From NCBI GenBank assembly GCA_019914945.1, contig CM034105.1, forward strand, positions 12,400,001-12,464,000: 64,000 nucleotides of DNA, in the 5' to 3' direction. This DNA is from Typha latifolia (Eukaryota; Streptophyta; Magnoliopsida; Poales; Typhaceae). Position numbers and translations under genes: made by a program. This document shows, one piece after another, positions 57,121 through 64,000 of the stretch. The notes beneath the pieces were generated by a model. It saw only the letters and a list, made by a program, of their open reading frames with translations, made no database searches and was not told the DNA's origin. The first letter of the stretch is position 1, and every line of letters starts with the position of its first letter.

Positions 57121-59666
57121 GATAAGAAACAATCCGGATGTCCTAGTAACTTAGAAAAATCTGCTGGGACCAGAGAGATCAGTGCTTGAAAATCATTCAT
57201 GAAGATTGTATTACTCAATCTTGTGAAATTTTGCACTGTTCAAATGTCAAGTGCAATTTCTTTTCATGACAAAAGTAAACTGCAACAAACCTCAAACATG
57301 ATTTCTCTTGAAGCTTTACATGGTAATTAATGCTCACGTCCTTCAAGCTGATATTAATGCAACTAAATTAATGATTCCAACATCATGGATCCTAAGAAGT
57401 GTCATGCCCCATTGTTCATTAGGATCATCAAGATGATGGAGGGAGAAAGCAGAGAGATGCCTATCCAATACTTTTATTGTTTCCTCAATCAGCTTAAAAA
57501 TAACTGTAAGCTTGCTAGTTTTCCTTAACAATCAGAAAATGTAGAGTGTAGATGAAATTGATTAAAAGCATTCAATGTCCTCACTAATCATTTAAATACT
57601 GTCCCAGAGAAGTCATAAGCTGATGATTAGAAAGTTGTTTTCCTATTAAGCATTTATTTTTGTGTCAAAGAAGTGATGAATTGATGATTAGAAAGAGGTT
57701 TACCTAATTCTTCAAATTTGTGAAAGTATATTCATAAGCATTGGCTTCACTAAAGTTTGTTATGTATCAGTTTCCATATACGTCGATGTTCTTTAAGCAT
57801 ACAAAAACTTACTAGTTAGTCTCACTTATCTCAAAACATACCGAAATATTTGCCATCTAACAAAAGAATAAATTTAAAGTGAAGATCCAAACCATCGATA
57901 TTAATTGTAACATTTATGAATTCATTGTATTAATGTGCAGCTATCTTTTTATGAGTAAGTACCAGGATATAGGATATCCTTATCTCAAACATAGGGGAAA
58001 AAATTGTTACTCTAATATAAAACCTAGAATTTGGAGTAAGTAAGCTGCATAAAACTTCAATAGTTGATATGAAACAGCCTGGATCCGAAATAGACAACTT
58101 ATTTATGACAAAAGTAATGGAAGATTTATTTGACTTTGTTATGGCTAAGGTTTCATCAACAAAGCTATTTTTCTGATATATTTAATTATTTCTATTTCAT
58201 GCAACATATATTTCAGCTCTTCATAAATTAGTGTAAACATATTGCAATGTATCTGGGCAACAATAATATATAAAGCAAGCATGACTACGATCCAACCAAC
58301 ATACAAGCCTTAACCTACAAAGCTTATCATGTCCAAGTGACCTTAATAAAGATCTAGCAGTTCATCATTTTGGCAATTCGCCACCAAAGTTCCTTCTACC
58401 CACCTCCAGAAAAGTAAACATTTACCACTATCAATCAAATCCTATATAGAATAATAGGTGGATCTTCTAGTAAGCATCTAAAACCTCCATCTTCATGTGA
58501 TACCAACTAGGACAGCTAAGACGTTCTTTTATCTTCTTCTTAAACCTAAACCTGTTAAGCTCATTTTTCTTGTGATATATTTACAATGGCAATCAACATT
58601 ATTTAGCTCTCAAGCACTATGTTAGTCATAGTTTCATACTTTGTTCTTGTCATTTATGCCCCTCATATTTCAGAGAGGCACATCAGCTATTTAATATATG
58701 ACACGCAAATGTGCAATATATTAGGGTCCTATAGAAGAACCGCTATTGACCTGTATGCAGTGTCAAGTCTATATATCATTATCATGTACACGCCGATAGT
58801 GGAAATTATATTATAATAAGTTAGCATGCTCAGTTACTCACCAATCACCATGACTCAACAGTATACAATATACTTGGAAATTGATAAACTAATCACTCAG
58901 TAGTTGTTCTTGTTTAAGTCTCCTTAGTACCTTTTATATAGGTCATTTGGGATTGTAGTTTCCCCTTTTAGGAAGTCAGTTAACCCTTACTCTAGAAAGG
59001 TGTACGATACAAATGAGTGTCCATAAACATGCAACTTTTCAGAATGAAAGATGGAAAAAACTTTATGTTATTCTGTTTTATTCTTCTAGTCTTCTACATT
59101 TCTCTTCATTTCAGATGCTACACATTTTCTCCACAAAGAAATATTACTCTGCCAAGATTTGGCTTCTTTCAAACGATTGTTTTTGGATCAACTTTATGGC
59201 ATATGATCCCAACATATTGCCAAGATTACATTTTTACAAACCCAGATGCCCCAAAGGCCATGATAGTAATATCAAGCTTCCAAATTACCAACACCGAGAC
59301 ACGCTTTTCAGACGCAAGAACAAGATTCCAGGAACAAATGAAAATATTCACAACATTTGATCAGAGATACATCATACCAATCGCAAATTCCAACCAGATC
59401 AGATAATGGGAGAAGAAATTGATCAAATCCAGTTAACATTACAGAAACAAAGCTCAAAATCCAACAGAACAATAACGGACTTACTGCTCAAAACTCTCTT
59501 CTCTTCCAGATCCAGCACATCTGCCCTATGGATTCCTTTCAAGATCTACCTCCGAACCCAGCGGAGAGGAGAAACCCACCTAAGTATTTGAATCCAGATC
59601 CGATTCAAGAAGGCAAACAAGCAAAGGCTCACCAATGTCGACGAAAAAAGTCGAGATCTAAATACT

Positions 59667-59705
59667 TCAACAGATTCGGACGCAAACTAAAATTTCACTA
59701 GACAT
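59667..59705 (-). other. Upstream ORF in the inferred translocator leader
   Basis: ATG at 59705 opens a 12-codon frame, MSSEILVCVRIC, ending in TGA at 59667. It counts as an upstream ORF only if the first leader exon is as inferred. Confidence 0.35.
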
Positions 59706-59865
59706 GGGTTTTAGGGATTACTCGACTTCCTTGGCTCCTCAGATCTCTCGAGGCTCGAGCCACCGACAAGCAGGAGATAGAGAGCCGAGATCGAGATCGC
59801 GATCGCGCTATCAAGAAAGAGACCCGAAGAGCTTCTTCTACTATAGAAGAGAAGAGAGAAAAAAT

Positions 59866-59866
59866 A

Positions 59867-59931
<65 letters not shown>
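59866..59931. repeat. (AAT)n microsatellite
   Basis: About 22 AAT units, close to the presumed transcription start of the translocator gene. Confidence 0.95.
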
Positions 59932-59934
<3 letters not shown>

Positions 59935-61940
59935 TAATTTATTTAATTAGGTAAATAAATGTTGGAGCGAAAAAAAGAAAACGAAGCGACAATATAATAT
60001 AAGCCGCTGATGGTAGCATTAAAATGACACTTATACCCCTCATTAGTCTGACGCGGCACACGGCATAAGGTTAGTTAGGCCCACATTTAAGGACATTTTT
60101 GTACGAAGAGTGGAAATGGGTTCTCATGCGCAAGTCACGTGACTTTTTTTTTAATTTTCTTTTCACGGATTTTCTCACGGCACAATAACGAGATGACAAA
60201 AGGTGTGATAGTGAGAATAAGCGAATTAATTGTTATTGTTATCTTATTTTATTTTCCAAAGAGATAGTATGAAACTATGGATATCTATTTTTTAAGAAGA
60301 TAAAAAATCTGGTCCGACTTTAGGATACCAAATTTGAGCTCGATGTTTGGGCTTGCGTAGATCTTAGATTCAATGATAGCATGCTGGGGAGGTCGGAGGA
60401 GGGAGAGGATGGTTAGAACTGGCAACGGCAGAGGAAGAGGAGTGGTGGAGGCAAGGAGGAAGATAAGACCAGTAAAAGTCACCATAACACTAACAAAGAA
60501 GGAGATTGACGGTGGGAGAGAGGAGATGGTTGTCAAATAGCCTAAAGACTCATATTGTATGAGTGTACTGGATTTTAATCGCTAGGTCACCAATTTAATT
60601 CGGAGACCATTAAGTCAACAAAGAAAATATTATAATTGCCACTTAAATCATATAACTTTCTTAGAGTTATCCTTATGGTTAGTCTTTTAACATTATATTT
60701 GTAGAGTGTTCCTAACATATTACTAATAAAGTTAATAAATAAACGTAAATAGCTAAAATACTCTTGCACTAAAGTATTTATCACAATTTTTGTCTTGCAT
60801 ATGAATAGATTTTATTTTTTCTTGGACTGATATTGGATAACATTAGATAGTTTTTGAACCAGTTTAAGCAATCCTACAATGGCAAAATAATCTTTTTAAC
60901 TCTAAGTTTAGTTTTTACTATAATTAATTAGATTTAATTAACGAACAAACATTTTTGAATAGCAACTTTGGTAGCAATTATGATATTTTGAAGAATGTAG
61001 TGATAATTTTGATATTATAGGAAGAAAAAACAGTAATATAAAAATACCCTCAAAATAGATATTTTAAAAGACAAATAATTCAAATAAAATTATCAATTTT
61101 TTTTCTCCTAATCGAACGGTTGAGATTAAACGAAAGTACCAATTACTTTTCGAAATTATAAGAGTAAATTAGTCGTATTTTATTTCTCTTCGTAGCTATC
61201 CATTTTCTTATAAAAAATTAAAATAATAATAAATTGGTAAAACTTGGCACTCCTATTATTAAGAAAATGGTTATAAGGATAAGTAATAAGAAAATACTTA
61301 AATTTATTTAATTATAAATTAATCCAGTCACATATGTCAATAGATGAAAATTATTTTTAATAACGAATTGGTTAGTATCATTTAAAAAAAAAACTCCAGT
61401 GGTAATTACGTAAAAATGAGCTCTTTAGGTTTACGGGCCAAAAAGGGCCATACCTCTCAGACAAGGCCCAATTCCAACTTATCCAGCCCACAATTAGCCC
61501 AAGGCTAATTTAATCACGACGAGAATAATTATTCAAGAATAAATCCAATCAAGCCGACTACTTTATCCCCAAAAGTTATTCTACCAGATTAGAATAGAAA
61601 CTCATTGAAAGTGATACCAAGTGTCCTTGTCCTGGGGCCATACTAGAAGGATGGATAAGCACGATTATCGACACGGACGTGACTAACTAATTCAAACTCG
61701 GGTTCCAATGTGGGTCCATTTGGGCTTGACCCAATTGTACCTTAGAGTGGACCCATATCCCCCCCTCTTTTGACAAAACTTTGTTTGGAAAAATATTTTT
61801 AAAAAAAATTATAGAAGAGGAAAAGAGAACGAAAGAGACAAAACTTAGTGATCAAATGAGATTGTTTATCACGACAAGGCACCTAAAAAGATAAATAAGA
61901 AAATGAGTGTGAAGTGGGAACTCGCTCTCTTCTCTAAAAG

Positions 61941-62018
61941 CTTTAATTTAAATTTAAATTTTTAATTTTTAAATTATATATAAAAAATTTAAATTTAAAT
62001 TTAAATAAAATTTAAATC
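61941..62018. repeat. AAATTT palindromic tract
   Basis: Repeated AATTTAAATTT units on both sides of TTATATATAAA form a long self-complementary AT-only stretch. Confidence 0.8.
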
Positions 62019-64000
62019 GAGCAGGAACCGACAAACGAAGTAGCTCTCTATCCACACTAGATGGTAGAGTAGTAGAAGATTTTCTTTATAGATTATGAAT
62101 TGGTTTTGCTGATTTTTATTAGAATTTGACAACTTTAGTCAAGATAAATATTGGTAAGAAGAAACAAAGGAGAAAAAGTATTTGAGATACAAATTTTAAT
62201 GGAAAATTTTCCATTCTTTATGGTTTTTAGTTTATACATAAAAAAATGCTTATTTACGAATTGGATCTCACTTAAATATATTTTACAATCAATCACTCAT
62301 TTGTGTATATTTTGGTCAAATTTTGTATAAAACAAATCACGTGACAAGTTATACACAAAGATTTATCGCACGTAGAGGTGTGCGATAAAATTATGCATGT
62401 ATTTTAAGCCAAAAATTTATTATAATTAACATATTTACTCATAATTTAATAGCTATATATATATATATATTCTTACATAAACGTATTCAAAGTAATTATT
62501 ATATTTTACAATTAAATAATAAAATATGAGTAAAATTATAGGTGTAACTAATTTACATTTACGTGGAGGCGGGCACAGAATTCTTCAACTTAAAAAACAC
62601 AAAAAAGAAAAAAAAAATAGAAAAAGCAATATAAATTGAAACTCTAGATTTTAGCACACAAATTTTTGGCACTTCCTAGTTGAATGTATAAAAATCATAG
62701 AAGAATTTCCAATAGAGCATCTAGAGTTCAATTTAGTTTCTCTTCTAAAGAGTTCATTCTTTATAGACTTCTCAAAGGTGGAAAAAAAACAGGAAGATAA
62801 AAGACTTCAACTGCATGGTGACATAATAGCATAGTTATGGTTTTAATTCTCTTTAATAATGTTATCAACTAACAACTAAAGCCTACCCATCCATATTACT
62901 GTACATGCCAAAAACTAATTACCCTGTGGACTATTAGCAAGGCTCTAATTAATCTAATGAAAGTGATGGTATTGTCCTTGAATGAGCTATGATGCTAATA
63001 GTGCAATTAGTCACATTAATCCAGATAGTTTGAAGGAGCTTAATCATTGAAATGGACATTACCACCAACCACTATCATCCCCTAAACTAGGGTTAATTCA
63101 AAGTAGGTCCATTGATAAAAAGCTAATTACCCTCTTATATATTTTTTTTAGATTTTATCTAGTTATCCTTATATAAAAAACTTAGATGGTCTATTACAAA
63201 AAAAAAAAAAAAGGAGTCATAAATAAACTCACATGCAACTTAGTAAACTTATTGAGCTACTCCTTAGCTATTGAACTAGAAAAGCATGCAAGCCCAAGTT
63301 GACATGTAGATAAGAGATAAGAGAAAGTGATGTATTTCTAACTAAAATCTTCTCCCAAACTTGAGAAACTAGCTAGTAGCAATCCAGTTGTCTTGGATGG
63401 TCTAAAAGAAACTAAATAAAAGAAGTGGGCCAAATGGGATGTTAATATCTCAACAGTGTATTAAATGAGATGACTTGTAGAGTAGTTTGATAGATGCTTT
63501 CCTTCCAGGAAAGAGTCATGTGGACTACTACTAGACTAAAATATATAGTTTGGAAGACGATAGAAGGAGATAGAAAGCCATCAACCACTTGTTAGTTTTC
63601 CTCACTTAGTTGCCAACATAGTGGAACTTTGGCCCCATAGGAATAATTTTTCTTAATTTGTCTCTTACTATAAGATCACTCTCCCCTAAGTCTGAGATTT
63701 TATATATAGTTTTACTTCTGCAATATCATATGTCAGTATAACGATAATATTTTTTTTTTCTAGATGCATAACTTAATTCGCAGCTTGTGCATCCACTTGC
63801 TTTATGACCAATAGATAGTATCTTGGTAGAAGATTGATTTTTTATTTTTTACTTCTACTATGTTGGATGTCAATGTAATAGTATAGAAGTAGTACACAAA
63901 GTAAGTATGATATTTTGAAAATTTGTAGAGGCAATTATATAAAAAAAAAACTTTATTTTATTTTCTCTCCTTGTATGAGTTGGTCGGCAAAACATGTATC

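Larger units (their letters stand above)
56651..59800 (-). promoter_or_regulatory. Inferred spliced 5' leader of the translocator gene, with a 2.7-kb intron
   Basis: On the minus strand an acceptor TTTGCAG|GTGCAGC at 56887 begins a leader exon that runs to the start codon at 56650. A donor GACATTG|GTGAGC at 59633 ends a possible first exon that starts near 59800. The intron would be 56888-59632. A (GA)n run at 57085-57117 lies inside it. Short upstream frames exist: 12 codons from an ATG at 59705, 22 codons from an ATG about 170 bp before the main start, and two very short ones. Confidence 0.45.
59801..64000. other. Gene-poor right end of the window
   Basis: No gene recognised over 4.2 kb. 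It contains the translocator promoter, an (AAT)n run at 59866-59931, a purine-rich stretch at 60360-60530, an AATTTAAATTT-type palindromic tract at 61941-62018, and a poly(A) run near 63196-63211. Open frames here are short and low-complexity. Confidence 0.55.

Noticed and set aside
59013..59406. Two overlapping plus-strand frames of 115 and 129 codons
   Set aside because: They lie within the inferred leader intron of the translocator gene, overlap one another in different frames, and resemble no family.
60285..60536. 83-codon minus-strand frame rich in Leu/Pro/Ser
   Set aside because: It is the complement of a purine-rich stretch with composition bias and no conserved motif.
1..64000. CRISPR arrays, operons, riboswitches and prokaryotic attachment sites
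   Set aside because: None seen; the sequence is eukaryotic, with spliced genes throughout. The tandem repeats are microsatellites or two-copy duplications.
1..64000. A biosynthetic or defence gene cluster
   Set aside because: The neighbouring genes belong to unrelated pathways and lie on both strands. The only oxidative enzyme of a specialised-metabolism type is the broken P450.

Overview
This window is plant nuclear DNA. The background is AT-rich and full of microsatellites, poly(A/T) tracts and small inverted-repeat elements. Genes have GT-AG introns of 0.1-3 kb, and the protein families are land-plant ones (PLATZ, AHL, plant GPAT, Ole e 1-like, CYP72-type P450, plant L18a-like). Three genes with few or no introns (the aspartic protease tail at the left edge, the bHLH gene near 27 kb and the AHL gene near 46.5 kb) are very GC-rich compared with their surroundings. 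That two-class gene composition suggests a monocot. I cannot name the species.

Layout, left to right. 1-324: C-terminal end of an aspartic protease (+). 2545-4980 and 5554-8114: a tandem pair of L18a-like membrane protein genes (+), both encoding 142 residues with the same four-exon plan; the second uses a GC-AG intron. 10229-13100: a CYP72-type cytochrome P450 pseudogene (-). 13998-21538: a seven-exon folate-biopterin transporter 4-like gene (-). 23762-25607: a secreted Ole e 1-like protein (-). 26984-27568: an atypical bHLH regulator (-). 27.6-31.9 kb: gene-poor and repeat-rich. 31951-32952 (leader to about 35.65 kb): an endosulfine/ARPP19-type phosphoprotein (-). 36338-36913: a plant protein of unknown function (-), divergent from a PLATZ zinc-finger gene at 37727-39659 (+). 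40126-42111: GPAT1-3-type glycerol-3-phosphate acyltransferase (-). 43539-45473: glutathionyl-hydroquinone reductase (-). 46285-46932: AHL protein (-). 48055-56650 (leader to about 59.8 kb): nine-exon sugar-phosphate/phosphate translocator (-). 59.9-64 kb: no gene recognised.

Exon borders were placed by hand. I looked for GT/AG signals, kept the reading frame across every join, and compared the products with family members from memory. The genes are ordinary single genes and do not form a recognisable pathway cluster. I found no evidence of a new multi-gene system. The points most worth a second look are: the P450 relic, which keeps its heme-binding motif but has lost the oxygen-activation motif; the GC-AG intron in one of two tandem paralogues; a 368-bp GC-rich element with 9-bp target duplications inside an intron; upstream ORFs in the long leaders of two genes; and an AHL protein whose AT-hook core is altered.
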